NCBI GenBank assembly: GCA_964561165.1
Contig: CAZLOJ010000003.1
Span: 1-64,000 of the forward strand
DNA length: 64,000 nt
Source of the DNA: IMCC26077 sp964561165
GTDB taxonomy: Bacteria > Actinomycetota > Actinomycetes > Nanopelagicales > Nanopelagicaceae
Direction of reading: 5' to 3'
Of the stretch, positions 41,882 to 51,822 are shown in pieces. Both the position numbers and the translations under genes were made by a program. The notes under the pieces are model-generated. The model did no database searches. It was not told the DNA's origin and saw nothing but the letters and a program-made list of their open reading frames with translations. Every line of letters begins with the position of its first letter. The first letter of the stretch is position 1.

Positions 41882-43000
41882 CTAGGCAGTTCGCTTTGTG
41901 CTGCGTTTATTCTCGTTAGCAAGTTGACAAATGTTCATTGCCAAGATTTCTGCCGCTGATTCTCGGTCAGATGTTTTGGCAAAGCCCTCGCTCTCAAGAG
42001 TGGAAATAGCGGAAATGAGCGCATCCCGGGAGAGCGACTCGTTGTCAATAATCTGGACTCCTCCCCGCTTGGCTAACGCTTTCGCATTAAGAAATTGCTC
42101 ACCATTTCCTATCGCAAGCGGAATTAACACCGCCGGAAGAGCGCTCGCCTCAATCTCGGCGCATGTGCCAGCGCCACTTCGTGCAATAACAAGATCTGCA
42201 GCGAGATAGGCCTGATCCATCTGGTCAATATAAGGCACGGGGTGATACCCCTCTGAACTAAGTGGCAGCGAATTTCCTGCTCCCACTGCATGCAGAATCT
42301 GAAACCCCCGGGCAACTATTTCATTGAGCGCTTGCGCAATAACATCGTTTACTTTTGTCGCACCCAGAGATCCGCCAAATATCAACATCGTTTTGCGATT
42401 GTGTTCAAGTCTAAAATGCGCTCGAGCTGCGTTTTTACGTTCTTGGCGCTGGCTAACGGTTAACTTCGAAATATCCGCAATGGACTGGCGAATTGGCAAT
42501 CCGATTGCAGGGGCATCGTTCCATCCTGGAATGGAAAAATTCGAGAAGGCTAGAGTTGCCATCCATTTACCTACTCGATTTGCAAGGCCTGGCAATGCGT
42601 TGGCCTCGTGAATCACCAGAGGCGTTTTGGCAAGTTGGGCTGCGCAATATGCAGGAAGGGCAACATAGCCACCGAATCCTACGACGACATCCACGTGGAA
42701 TTTTTTTATTATCCTTCTAGTTTTTACCACAGCAATAATCAAGCGCGGCAAGAAAGTTAGTAAGTCACCATTGAGCTTTCGTGGAAAATCAGTCTTTGGA
42801 ACGAGCCTAAATGTTGCGTGAGCTTTCTTGAGTAGGGGTAGCTCCGCCCCGTTCTTTGTCGCTAAATATATGGCATTTAGTTGGTCAAATCCTGAATGTG
42901 AGAGCATCGCGTTCAACTGCTCTTCAGTTGCCATTGCCGGCAATAAATGGCCAGCAGTCCCGCCGCCAGCGAATAACACAGTCAATGGGCGCATACTCAT
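41882..43000 (-). CDS. murG: UDP-GlcNAc--lipid I GlcNAc transferase
   Basis: This membrane-associated GT-B enzyme turns lipid I into lipid II. I take the ATG at 43000, which overlaps the ftsW stop as ATGA and gives 372 residues; ATG at 42994 and GTG at 43012 are alternatives. The N-terminal loop AGGGTAGH (11-18) and second G-loop FGGSLGA are present. The donor-binding region ARSGAGTCAEIEA and IPLAIGNGEQFLNA are conserved (many homologues have 'DQ' where this has 'EQ'). Confidence 0.94.
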   Translation of the reverse strand: MSMRPLTVLFAGGGTAGHLLPAMATEEQLNAMLSHSGFDQLNAIYLATKNGAELPLLKKAHATFRLVPKTDFPRKLNGDLLTFLPRLIIAVVKTRRIIKKFHVDVVVGFGGYVALPAYCAAQLAKTPLVIHEANALPGLANRVGKWMATLAFSNFSIPGWNDAPAIGLPIRQSIADISKLTVSQRQERKNAARAHFRLEHNRKTMLIFGGSLGATKVNDVIAQALNEIVARGFQILHAVGAGNSLPLSSEGYHPVPYIDQMDQAYLAADLVIARSGAGTCAEIEASALPAVLIPLAIGNGEQFLNAKALAKRGGVQIIDNESLSRDALISAISTLESEGFAKTSDRESAAEILAMNICQLANENKRSTKRTA

Positions 43001-44178
43001 CGACCCCGCCACACTAATAGCTTGGGTCGCGCATCGAAGTAACTTTTAGCTTCAGGATCGCGCCGAGCCACACCAAGAATGAATGCGAGCCCCACCATGG
43101 ATGAGATCAGCGCGGAGCCGCCATAAGAGACCAGAGGTAATGGCAATCCCACTACAGGGAATACGCCAGTAACCGAGCCGATGTTGATCGATGCCTGAGC
43201 AATAATCCACGTAGTGACACCAGCAACGGCATACCGGGAGAAGGGGTCGCGCGTTGTTATGGCGGTTTTGATGCCCGCCCACGCGATCATAAAAAATGCC
43301 GCCAACACAATGGTTGTTCCTAACAAACCAATCTCTTCGCCAATGACAGCAAAGATAAAGTCAGTGTGCGCTTCTGGCCCTAAGTTTCCCCATTTCTGCC
43401 TGCTACCGCCGAGCCCAACACCAAATATTCCACCAGTTGCTAACGCCATTCGAGAGTGTGCAGGTTGCCACCCTAATCCCAAGTAATTCGCAGCCGAGAA
43501 TGGATCAAGAAATGCTGTCAATCGACTTAATAACGTAGGTCTAAGCAGCGCTAATCCGATGATCGCCGCTAGGCATACTCCACTAATGGCTAGTAGACGA
43601 GTTATCCGCTCACCAGAGATGAAAAGCATGCCAATCATGATCAGCGCCAGGACCATGACAGTGCCAATATCTTTGCCGAGCAGAATAAGTAGCGAAATGC
43701 CGCCAAAACCAAGAAGTAATGCACCAGTACCTTGGTTACGCAAGAATTCCCCGCGTTCAACTTTTGCCAGGATAAAAGCTGCCCAAATAATGAGAGAAAT
43801 CTTTGAGAACTCACTCGGTTGGATCGTTATAGGGCCAAGGTGAATCCAGTTTCTATTTCCGTTTATCTCAAGCCCAATTCCATCGACAAAAACGAGCCCA
43901 AGCAGCATCGCTGAACCAAGAAGTAGTGGTGGTGAGATCCTTCGCCAACCTTTCGTTGGTAGTTTGAATGCGAAGTATCCAAGGAGTAATCCCGCGCTAA
44001 ACCAAATAATCTGTCGAAAGACGATTGCAAATGATGAACCTGAATTTGAATATGCACGGACGCCTGATGCAGAAAGCACCATGAGTAGGCCCATGAAGAT
44101 GAGAACGCCCATCCCTGAAAGCAGAACATAGAAAGGAGCCGTTGGGTGCGTGAGTAATGGTTTCTTTGCCCCGCTCAT
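42997..44178 (-). CDS. ftsW: Peptidoglycan glycosyltransferase FtsW (SEDS family)
   Basis: This polytopic SEDS enzyme polymerises septal glycan with its partner FtsI. It has 393 residues and about ten membrane segments. The extracytoplasmic catalytic loop and family signatures include NGNRNWIHLGPITIQPSEFSK, GKDIGTVMVL and, near the end, PVVGLPLPLVSYGGSALI. It lies one base after murD and overlaps murG, in normal dcw order. FtsI is encoded five genes upstream in the same direction. Confidence 0.95.
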   Translation of the reverse strand: MSGAKKPLLTHPTAPFYVLLSGMGVLIFMGLLMVLSASGVRAYSNSGSSFAIVFRQIIWFSAGLLLGYFAFKLPTKGWRRISPPLLLGSAMLLGLVFVDGIGLEINGNRNWIHLGPITIQPSEFSKISLIIWAAFILAKVERGEFLRNQGTGALLLGFGGISLLILLGKDIGTVMVLALIMIGMLFISGERITRLLAISGVCLAAIIGLALLRPTLLSRLTAFLDPFSAANYLGLGWQPAHSRMALATGGIFGVGLGGSRQKWGNLGPEAHTDFIFAVIGEEIGLLGTTIVLAAFFMIAWAGIKTAITTRDPFSRYAVAGVTTWIIAQASINIGSVTGVFPVVGLPLPLVSYGGSALISSMVGLAFILGVARRDPEAKSYFDARPKLLVWRGR

Positions 44179-44179
44179 C

Positions 44180-45598
44180 TCACTGCTGCCCTACCAACTC
44201 TGTTACGGCTTCAACAAAGAGTTCTCCGCGCTGCGCATAAGATTGGAATTGATCCATAGATGCGCAAGCTGGCGCTAGCAGCACCGTGTCTCCATCATGC
44301 GCCACACGACTTGCGGCCAGCACAACCTCGCGCATTAATGTCTTCGCGCGTTCTGCACCCTCTAACGAATGATCTTCATCAATCAAAAAGATGGGAGTTT
44401 CGGGTGAATGTTTTTCCAGCGCATTTTTGATCATAGGTCGATCGGTGCCAATGAGAATTGCCGCTCGAATCTGATGATGTCGACGCTTGACCAACGTCTC
44501 GATATCCGCCCCTTTTGCTAGGCCGCCCGCAATCCAGATGATTGAATCGAAAGCGGCGAAAGCGGCATTGGCCGCGTGCGGATTGGTCGCCTTGGAATCG
44601 TTAACCCACGTGATGCCATCTTTATGAGCAACTTTCTCTATTCGATGATGACCGGGAGTAAACGCCCGAAGACCTTGGCTAATGGCATCTGGCTCGATGC
44701 CTATCGCTCGAGCTAGCCCCGCTGCGGCAAGCGCATTTGAGACATTGTGCGGCGCCGGCGGGTTGATATCACTGAGTTGTGCAAGTTCGGTTGCAACATT
44801 TTGCGCGCCGGTAAAAGCGCGATCAACCAAAAGATCTTCAACAACGCCCAACTCGCCGTACTGAGGAACTTGCAAGGTGTATGTCGTAATCTCACGCTGG
44901 CTTATGAGCGACTCTATTGATTCATGGAGCCTTGGATCATCGCCATTAATCAACACGTGTTCTGCGCCATTAAAAATCTTTAGCTTTGCCTGCAAGTAAT
45001 TCTGGAAGTTGCCATGCCAATCAAGGTGGTCGTCATCAATGTTGAGCAGCGCGGCAGCGCTAAGTTGTAGAGTGGAAGTCCAGTACAACTGGAATGAGGA
45101 GAGTTCAACAATGAGGTACTCATAAAACTCTGGTGCTGTGAGAACTTCTATAACAGGGGTACCAACATTGCCACATGCGATTGCGCTCTTCCCTGCAGCT
45201 TTGACAATCGACTCGACCATTCCCACGGTAGAGGTTTTGCCATTGGTGCCGGTGACACCTATCCACATTCGTTTGGCGCTCTTGCCAGCCTGTAATTGTT
45301 GCTGATCATGAATGAAAGAGAATTCAATCTCCCCCATCACGTGAGCGCCGTGCGCGAGAGCCGCAAGCAGGATGGGGTGCTCTGGTTTCCAACCTGGGGA
45401 TGTGATCACTAACGGCGGAAACTTCTTGGGGATATCAAAGGTGACGTGGATTCCAAGGGCGCTAAGCTCCTGCGCTAATTCACGATGTGTACTATCGTCC
45501 CGCTCTTCAAAGACTGTTACTTCATAGCCCAGTTTTACCAGTGCGCGTGCAGTGGCATCGCCAGTAACGCCCAGTCCAGTAATCAAGACGTGGGACAT
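44180..45598 (-). CDS. murD: UDP-N-acetylmuramoyl-L-alanine--D-glutamate ligase
   Basis: This ligase adds D-Glu to UDP-MurNAc-L-Ala. It has 472 residues. The N-terminal UDP domain starts VLITGLGVTGDATAR, the ATP loop is GVTGTNGKTS (about 114-123), and the central domain has VELSSFQL and NIDDDHLDWHG. The C-terminal domain contains NDSKATNPHAA, where the D-Glu binding residues sit. It lies 3 bp after mraY. Confidence 0.95.
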   Translation of the reverse strand: MSHVLITGLGVTGDATARALVKLGYEVTVFEERDDSTHRELAQELSALGIHVTFDIPKKFPPLVITSPGWKPEHPILLAALAHGAHVMGEIEFSFIHDQQQLQAGKSAKRMWIGVTGTNGKTSTVGMVESIVKAAGKSAIACGNVGTPVIEVLTAPEFYEYLIVELSSFQLYWTSTLQLSAAALLNIDDDHLDWHGNFQNYLQAKLKIFNGAEHVLINGDDPRLHESIESLISQREITTYTLQVPQYGELGVVEDLLVDRAFTGAQNVATELAQLSDINPPAPHNVSNALAAAGLARAIGIEPDAISQGLRAFTPGHHRIEKVAHKDGITWVNDSKATNPHAANAAFAAFDSIIWIAGGLAKGADIETLVKRRHHQIRAAILIGTDRPMIKNALEKHSPETPIFLIDEDHSLEGAERAKTLMREVVLAASRVAHDGDTVLLAPACASMDQFQSYAQRGELFVEAVTELVGQQ

Positions 45599-45601
45599 CG
45601 T

Positions 45602-46660
45602 CTACCCCGTCACCCATGCACCATAAAAGAGGCCAAGTCCGCCAGCCACCATAATTCCAGCGATGATCCAGAATCGAATCACGATAGTGACCTCACCCCA
45701 ACCCAGAAGTTCGAAGTGATGTTGCAGTGGCGCCATGCGAAAGATTCTCTTTCCTTTGGAAATCTTGAAGTAACTAACCTGGAGAATTACAGATAACGTG
45801 ATAATTGCGAAGAGGCCACCAATAAGGGTGAGTAATAACTGAGTTCTGAGCGTGATTGCCAATCCTGCCAATGCGCCACCAAGGGCTAACGACCCAGTAT
45901 CACCCATGAAGATTTTTGCTGGACTTGCATTCCACCATAAGAAAGCAAAACATGCACCACTAAGCGCTGCAGCTAAGACTGCCAAATCTAGTGGGTCTCG
46001 CACCTCGTAACATTTAGCCCCCGCGCTAATTGCACAACTTTGCCCAAACTCCCAGACGCCAATGAGAATGAAGGCGCCAAAACTCATCACTGCTGCTCCA
46101 GTAGCCAGACCATCGAGGCCATCTGTGAGATTAACTCCGTTGCTTGTTGCCGTGATCATGAAAAAGACCCAGACAACAACTAGGACTGCTCCTAGCTTGA
46201 TTGATGTGTCACGCACCGTTGACAGGTTGAGCGAAACTGGCGTCAATCCTCGCTCATCCGGAAAATTCAATCCAGCAACAGCAAATGCAAGTGCGACAAC
46301 GCTCTGTGCAAGCATCTTGGTGCGCGCTCGTAGTCCAAGTGATCGTTGTTTGGAAACTTTTAGCCAATCATCGAGGAAGCCAACTAAGCCCAGCCCACTC
46401 ATCAGGCCGATAACTAGTAAGGCTGAGACGGTAACTGCCCGTTGCGTGATGAGATGGGTAATAAAGTAACTTCCCACAACTGCACCAATAATGACAATGC
46501 CACCCATAGTGGGTGTACCGCGTTTGGTGTGGTGTGTTGTTGGGCCATCGTCTCGAATGAACTGCCCATATCCGCGCTTGACCAGAACTCTGATAGCAGC
46601 TGGCGTACCAAAGAATGCGAAGAGAAAAGCTAGTGCGCCTGCGGAAAGAATGCCTCTCAT
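45602..46660 (-). CDS. mraY: Phospho-N-acetylmuramoyl-pentapeptide transferase
   Basis: This membrane enzyme transfers phospho-MurNAc-pentapeptide to undecaprenyl phosphate to give lipid I. It has 352 residues and about ten membrane segments. Catalytic motifs are the DD pair at 97-98 (GFLDDWLK), NGVNLTDGLDGLA, and FMGDTGSLALGG. The conserved histidine cluster near the end is MAPLQHHFELLG. It starts 11 bp after murF. Confidence 0.96.
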   Translation of the reverse strand: MRGILSAGALAFLFAFFGTPAAIRVLVKRGYGQFIRDDGPTTHHTKRGTPTMGGIVIIGAVVGSYFITHLITQRAVTVSALLVIGLMSGLGLVGFLDDWLKVSKQRSLGLRARTKMLAQSVVALAFAVAGLNFPDERGLTPVSLNLSTVRDTSIKLGAVLVVVWVFFMITATSNGVNLTDGLDGLATGAAVMSFGAFILIGVWEFGQSCAISAGAKCYEVRDPLDLAVLAAALSGACFAFLWWNASPAKIFMGDTGSLALGGALAGLAITLRTQLLLTLIGGLFAIITLSVILQVSYFKISKGKRIFRMAPLQHHFELLGWGEVTIVIRFWIIAGIMVAGGLGLFYGAWVTG

Positions 46661-46671
46661 CGCACAATCAC

Positions 46672-48087
46672 CTAACGCCCGTTCTCTTCAATAGTTACTT
46701 CTGTTTCTACTGTTTCTACTGTTTCTTCTTGCAATAGCGAGTTCCTGAGCGCATCGCTTAGCTTTTCCAGCCCTTCAGCTCGGGAACCTTTGACTAGTAT
46801 CACATCACCGGGCGTGATTTCCTTGGATATGGCCAACGCATCATCGAACGAAGCAACATGCTGGACGTGAGTTTGTGAATTGGGAATCGCTCCGTATTCC
46901 GGGGTATTGACTGCGATCACGTGGTCTATCTCCATCTTTTCAGCGAAGAGCGTGATGTCCTGGTGAGCGCGATTGGAATCCTCGCCTAACTCATGCATTT
47001 TGCCGATAAATGCCCATGCCCGACCGCCACGTTCCTGAGCAAAATAGCGGAGGGTTTCAATAGCAGCCCTCATACTCTCAGGGTTGGCATTGTACGAATC
47101 ATTGATGAGCAAAATTGAACCCACCTCTGAGATTTCCATCCGCCATTTACTCTCGATTTCTGCAGTTGAAAGTCCAGTTGCGATTTTATCGATTGGAATC
47201 TCTAGGGCTGTTGCAATTGCTGCGGCAGCAAGTGCATTTGGGACTTGATGTCGACCGATCAAACGTAAGGCAACCGGTTCGCGACCAGCCTTTGTTACAA
47301 GATCAAAATGCGCGCAACCCTCCCGCACATCTATATCTGCAGCTCGCACTTCACAGGAATTCTCCTCGCCGAAGTAGATCACTTCAGCTGCAGTGTCTTC
47401 GGCCATTTTTGGCGTGAACTCATCGTAGGTACCGAGAATGGCCGTTGCGCCCTTGGTGAGATTGGAGACAATCTCTGATTTTGTTCTCGCAATTGCTGTT
47501 CTTGATCCAAATTCGCCAATGTGTGCGCTGCCTACCACTAACACAACTCCGATATCTGGTCGCGCCATCTGAACTAACCGTGCGATATCACCCTGGTGTC
47601 GAGCACCCATTTCAAGTATGCAAAACCGCGTCTTCTCTGTGGCCCGTAATAAAGTCAGCGGAACGCCAAGGTCATTATTAAATGATTGTTGCGGCGCAAT
47701 TGTCTCTCCTGCAAGCGATAACACGTGCCGAGCAATATCTTTAGTCGTTGTCTTTCCCTGGGAGCCAGTAATCCCAATGACTTTCATGCTAGGCAAGCGC
47801 CGTCTAATCTCTGCGCCCAATTTGCTGATCGCCGCTAGAACATCTGTAACTACTATGCAGTTAGCACCAACCTGCCGAGTGGTCAACGCTGTCGTAGCCC
47901 CTTTTGCAAGTGCCTCTTCAACATAACTGTGGCCATCTACTGATTCACCCTTAAGAGCGAGAAAGATTCCGCCTTTGATTGGTTGGCGGGAATCAAAGAA
48001 AGGTTCTGCCGTAACTAGAGCGTTCACATCACCAACGGGAGCACCATCTACTATGTTGGCAATCTCAGCTACGGTGAGCTCGATCAT
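46672..48087 (-). CDS. murF: UDP-N-acetylmuramoyl-tripeptide--D-alanyl-D-alanine ligase
   Basis: This ligase adds the D-Ala-D-Ala dipeptide, completing the pentapeptide. It has 471 residues. The ATP loop ITGSQGKTTT lies at 106-115, followed by MGARHQGDIA and NDSYNANPESM. The last 20 residues are an acidic tail (EETVETVETEVTIEE) encoded partly by a 9-bp tandem repeat. It overlaps murE by 4 nt (ATGA). Confidence 0.95.
   Translation of the reverse strand: MIELTVAEIANIVDGAPVGDVNALVTAEPFFDSRQPIKGGIFLALKGESVDGHSYVEEALAKGATTALTTRQVGANCIVVTDVLAAISKLGAEIRRRLPSMKVIGITGSQGKTTTKDIARHVLSLAGETIAPQQSFNNDLGVPLTLLRATEKTRFCILEMGARHQGDIARLVQMARPDIGVVLVVGSAHIGEFGSRTAIARTKSEIVSNLTKGATAILGTYDEFTPKMAEDTAAEVIYFGEENSCEVRAADIDVREGCAHFDLVTKAGREPVALRLIGRHQVPNALAAAAIATALEIPIDKIATGLSTAEIESKWRMEISEVGSILLINDSYNANPESMRAAIETLRYFAQERGGRAWAFIGKMHELGEDSNRAHQDITLFAEKMEIDHVIAVNTPEYGAIPNSQTHVQHVASFDDALAISKEITPGDVILVKGSRAEGLEKLSDALRNSLLQEETVETVETEVTIEENGR
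46701..46727. repeat. Threefold 9-bp tandem repeat in the murF 3' end
   Basis: CTGTTTCTA at 46701-46709 and 46710-46718 and CTGTTTCTT at 46719-46727 form an in-frame repeat coding for the Glu/Thr/Val-rich tail of MurF. Copy number could vary without breaking the frame. Confidence 0.8.
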
Positions 48088-49589
48088 CTTCTTTTACCTA
48101 TCAATTCCTGGGTAATCTCTCGATCATCAAAGGGATGGATGATGCCATTGATTTCTTGACCCGTCTCATGTCCTTTCCCAAGAATGAGAACAACATCGCC
48201 CTTGATGGCCTGCTCGAGCGCTCGCTCAATGGCAACTTTTCTCTCGATTTCTACTGTCACGTTAGTAAATCTCTTTGGCCCCATCTGCTCGATGATTTCA
48301 GAAGCAGACTCACTCCGCGGATTATCACTTGTAAAGATCGCGATATCACAACCTTGTGCAAGCGCCGCACCCATCAACGGACGTTTACCTGGATCCCTAT
48401 CACCACCACAACCTAAGACGCCAATAACTCGTCCTGGAAGATTTGCGCGTACCGCTACTAGCACTCGTTCAATTGCATCAGGTGAGTGTGCATAATCAAT
48501 CAAAACGTGAACGCCTTCGGGATGAGCTACTCGCTCCAGCCGCCCTGGGGCGCCTTGCGCTGTTGAGAGCGCGGCAGCAGCACTTAAAGGATCAATTCCA
48601 CTATCAACTGCTAATGCAATCGCCATTAGCGCATTTGCTACGTTGTAATCACCAACCAGTGGAGTGCTCACATCTAAGAGCACTCCGTTGGGGCCGCGTA
48701 CCGAAAAGTTCATTCCGCTTGGGGTGGTTGCCGAATAATCAACAAGATGCCATGCCGATTTCCGGTTAGTAAGCGATAGATCAAGGGCTGGAATTGATGC
48801 TTCGGCGTAAAGCCGAGCGCCCCATTCGCTGTCCACATTGATAATGGCGCTCTCAGCAAACGAAAGGGTGAAGAGTCGTTTCTTTGCTCGATAGTAGCTT
48901 TCCATATCACCATGAAAATCTAGGTGATCTTGTGAGAGATTAGTGAAGCCCACCGTTGCAAATCGTGTGCCATCGACTCGGTGAAGAGCAAGGGCATGAC
49001 TTGAAACTTCCATCACCACATTAGCAATATGTCGTTCGCTGAAGGTAGCAAGGAGCGCCTGGAGATCGGGTGCTTCACCCGTTGTGCGCACGCTGGGAAA
49101 TCGTTCCTGACCGATTTTGGTCTCTACTGTTCCCATCAGACCTGAGTGCCGTTTATTCTCTCGCCAGATGTGATCTAACAAGTATGCGACAGTGGTCTTG
49201 CCGTTGGTGCCTGTTACTCCATAGAGCCGTAAATCATGAGAGGGCGCACCATAGAACCAAGCTGAGAGCGGTCCAAGGGCGCCGCGAAGATTTTTTGCTA
49301 CCAGGATTAGTGGCGCGTTTGCCTTCGCACCGAATTTCTCCTGCGCAATCGTATAACCGCTTTCATCTGTAAGAATTGCAGCAGCTCCATCGGCAATAGC
49401 CTGATTCATAAAAAGTATGCCATGAGTCTTTGCGCCCTGAAGGGCGACGAAAAGATCTCCAGAGTCAATTTTCTGCGAATCCAGGGAGATTCCAGTTACC
49501 AAAACATCTTTAGCAGCATGGGTAATTTCAAGAAAGTCTGCAATTTGATGTAGTGAACGCGAATATTCATATTGGAGTAGTTCGCGCAT
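48084..49589 (-). CDS. murE: UDP-MurNAc-L-Ala-D-Glu--meso-diaminopimelate ligase
   Basis: This ligase adds the third stem residue. It has 501 residues. The ATP loop VTGTNGKTT is at 125-133. The substrate-selecting motif DNPR is present in FTSDNPRSES; DNPR is the known mark of meso-diaminopimelate specificity, as opposed to lysine, so the wall is predicted to be of the mDAP type. Central signatures are MEVSSHAL and NLSQDHLDFHG. It starts 2 bp after ftsI. Confidence 0.95.
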   Translation of the reverse strand: MRELLQYEYSRSLHQIADFLEITHAAKDVLVTGISLDSQKIDSGDLFVALQGAKTHGILFMNQAIADGAAAILTDESGYTIAQEKFGAKANAPLILVAKNLRGALGPLSAWFYGAPSHDLRLYGVTGTNGKTTVAYLLDHIWRENKRHSGLMGTVETKIGQERFPSVRTTGEAPDLQALLATFSERHIANVVMEVSSHALALHRVDGTRFATVGFTNLSQDHLDFHGDMESYYRAKKRLFTLSFAESAIINVDSEWGARLYAEASIPALDLSLTNRKSAWHLVDYSATTPSGMNFSVRGPNGVLLDVSTPLVGDYNVANALMAIALAVDSGIDPLSAAAALSTAQGAPGRLERVAHPEGVHVLIDYAHSPDAIERVLVAVRANLPGRVIGVLGCGGDRDPGKRPLMGAALAQGCDIAIFTSDNPRSESASEIIEQMGPKRFTNVTVEIERKVAIERALEQAIKGDVVLILGKGHETGQEINGIIHPFDDREITQELIGKRR

Positions 49590-49591
49590 GG

Positions 49592-51397
49592 CTACCTTTT
49601 CGCTGAGGCTGTCGCGACTTTTGCCTCTTTATTCAATGTATCAAGGCCTCGCTTATCCAATGGAAACGGAATGAACTCTTGACCTGTTGGAGGCACTCGA
49701 TAACTTTTTAAAGCATATGAAATAACCGATTTGAATACCGGCCCGCCAAGATACCCTCCCCAGTGGATACCTACTGGGTTCTGAACGGTCACGCTCATTA
49801 CAAATTTAGGTTTATCTGCTGGTGCGAATCCGATAAATGAAGCGGTGTACCCGCGATAGCATCCACAGTTGCTGTCATACCGTTGCGCTGTGCCAGTCTT
49901 ACCCGCGACTCGGTAACCAGGTATTGCAGCCCGAACTGCTGTGCCACCTTCTTGCACAACACTCTCCATCATGACGCTTAACTCTTTCGCAACATCTTGA
50001 GAGATGACGCGCCGAGATTCTGGACGTGGCGCAGAGGTGTAATGGCCAGATGAATCACTCGTGCCAGCGACTAACGTTGGCGTGACTCGAAGACCGGAAT
50101 TAGCAATCGTGGCAAAGACGCTCGTAGCTTGAATTGCAGTGACGGAGTAGCTCTGTCCAAACGACACAGTAGGAAACGTTGAGCCTGACCACTTCTCCAC
50201 TGGATTCAAAATTCCGGCTGGCTCTGCAGGTAGACCTAACTTGACGCGCTCTCCAATCCCGAAATTCCTCAAGTATGAATAGAGCGTATTCTCACTCATC
50301 CGTTCGCTTATCTTGATAGTGCCGACGTTGCTTGACTTTGCGAGAACTCCAGTTGCAGTTAACTTCCATACCGGGTGCTTATCGTGATCGTTAAACGTTT
50401 TACCAGCCCGCTTAATTTTGTCGGGAGTTTTGAAAAGAGTTGTTGGGGTCACCACTTTCTCCTCAAGAGCTGCCGCCATCGTCATAACCTTGCCCGTTGA
50501 TCCAGGTTCATATACATCTTGGACTGATGGAATCTTCAACAGGGAGGCTTTTGTTTGCGAGAAGTTATTGGGATCAAATCCAGGCGCTGTTGCAAGTGCC
50601 AAAATTTCTCCTGTGGCCGGGTCCATGATCACTGCACTCACCGAGCTGGCCTTAGTTTGTTTTGCTAGTGCCGTAATTGCATCTTCTGCGGCCCATTGCA
50701 AATCGCGATCTATCGTCAATCGCACAGACTTCCCTGGTTGTGGCGGTACTAGAACCTGTCGTGAGGATGGAATTGATGGTCCGCCACCAGACTCATAGGT
50801 GAAGACACCATCAGTGCCTGCTAGAACGTGGTTAAGTGACGCTTCCATGCCTCCACCACCCACGCCAGCTGAATTTACGAAGCCAAGTAATGAGGCAGCG
50901 AGATACTTCTCTGGATAATCTCGTTGGAAGCCGCGCTCACTAAAGAATCCACCAATCCGTTCCGAAAGCTTCCCTTGCGCGTTTTCGTTTGCAATGGCCG
51001 CTTTAACGCTCTTCCATTGCGCCGGCGTAATGTCTCGAGCAACGTAAACGAATTTACGTGTGCCCACTAGGCGTGATTTCACATAAGAGATGCTCTCACC
51101 AATAATTGGAGCAACAATTTCCGCTGCACGATCGGGTCGATTAATCAACGTCTGATCTACCACAAGATCTATTGACTCGATGCTGCGCGCTAACACATTT
51201 CCATTTCGATCAGTGATCTCTCCACGAGGAGCCGGCAGAGTTGCGGTACGTGTCAATTCTCTCGTCGCTCGTTCGGCATACTCCTGGGCATTTACCGCTT
51301 GCACATCAATCAAGCGAAAGAAGAAGATGGCGAAAAGAAGCGCGATGATTAAAAGCGCTGCTCGCAGCCGACCCTGTGCGATCCGTATTGGACTCAA
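49592..51397 (-). CDS. ftsI: Septal peptidoglycan transpeptidase FtsI (class B PBP)
   Basis: This transpeptidase cross-links septal peptidoglycan with FtsW. It has 601 residues: one membrane helix (about 11-31), a PBP dimerisation domain (starting RGEITDRNGNVLA), and the catalytic domain. The active serine is S300 in GSTGK (K303), the second motif SSN is 355-357, and the third KTGT is 500-503. A close cysteine pair (C511 and C513, in NCGCYRG) follows the KTGT motif on the outer side of the membrane. Start is TTG overlapping ftsL by 4 nt (TTGA). No PASTA domain is present. Confidence 0.94.
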   Translation of the reverse strand: MSPIRIAQGRLRAALLIIALLFAIFFFRLIDVQAVNAQEYAERATRELTRTATLPAPRGEITDRNGNVLARSIESIDLVVDQTLINRPDRAAEIVAPIIGESISYVKSRLVGTRKFVYVARDITPAQWKSVKAAIANENAQGKLSERIGGFFSERGFQRDYPEKYLAASLLGFVNSAGVGGGGMEASLNHVLAGTDGVFTYESGGGPSIPSSRQVLVPPQPGKSVRLTIDRDLQWAAEDAITALAKQTKASSVSAVIMDPATGEILALATAPGFDPNNFSQTKASLLKIPSVQDVYEPGSTGKVMTMAAALEEKVVTPTTLFKTPDKIKRAGKTFNDHDKHPVWKLTATGVLAKSSNVGTIKISERMSENTLYSYLRNFGIGERVKLGLPAEPAGILNPVEKWSGSTFPTVSFGQSYSVTAIQATSVFATIANSGLRVTPTLVAGTSDSSGHYTSAPRPESRRVISQDVAKELSVMMESVVQEGGTAVRAAIPGYRVAGKTGTAQRYDSNCGCYRGYTASFIGFAPADKPKFVMSVTVQNPVGIHWGGYLGGPVFKSVISYALKSYRVPPTGQEFIPFPLDKRGLDTLNKEAKVATASAKR

Positions 51398-51822
51398 GGT
51401 TTCACTCCCTCTAATTGCTCTGCGGGTACTTCAACATCGATACTGCTCTTTGGCCGCAGGTCGAGAAATTCCGGAGTACCGCTTGGCACCATACCTAGTG
51501 TGCGCGCCCGCTTGGCCAGCATGTGCGGCGATGAAAATCGTGCAACTTGAGCGGTGATCGCCTCTTCCTGGTCTGCGATAGCTTGAGCTTCGATCTTTAA
51601 TCTATGTAGTTTTATCGAATCTTGATTGAGCGCCATGTTCAATGCCATCACCATAAAAATGCTTGTAATGAGCGCACCAAAAACTAGAGAGACAAAAGCT
51701 GTAGTGGTGACAGAACGACCATCAGTGACTTTGAGGTCTTGAACTAAACGTAGTAACGGTTCGGGAGTTCGAGCAGTGGGCATTGATTTAACAAGTGGAA
51801 TCTTGCGAGCAGTTAGCGCCAT
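51394..51822 (-). CDS. ftsL: FtsL-like division protein
   Basis: This small bitopic protein has 142 residues: a basic cytoplasmic region of about 40, one membrane helix (about 43-65), then a heptad-like coiled coil (LHRLKIEAQAIADQEEAITAQVARFSS) and a tail ending in VPAEQLEGVKP. Sequence similarity in this family is low, but size, topology and position between rsmH and ftsI identify it. In the divisome it should pair with a DivIC/FtsB protein and activate FtsWI. It overlaps rsmH by one base (TAATG). Confidence 0.82.
   Translation of the reverse strand: MALTARKIPLVKSMPTARTPEPLLRLVQDLKVTDGRSVTTTAFVSLVFGALITSIFMVMALNMALNQDSIKLHRLKIEAQAIADQEEAITAQVARFSSPHMLAKRARTLGMVPSGTPEFLDLRPKSSIDVEVPAEQLEGVKP

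Noticed and set aside
41925..41945. Possible second SOS box near the murC/murG junction (GACAAATGTTC)
   Set aside because: Only one half-site matches TCGAAC-N4-GTTCGA, and it lies within the murG coding region.
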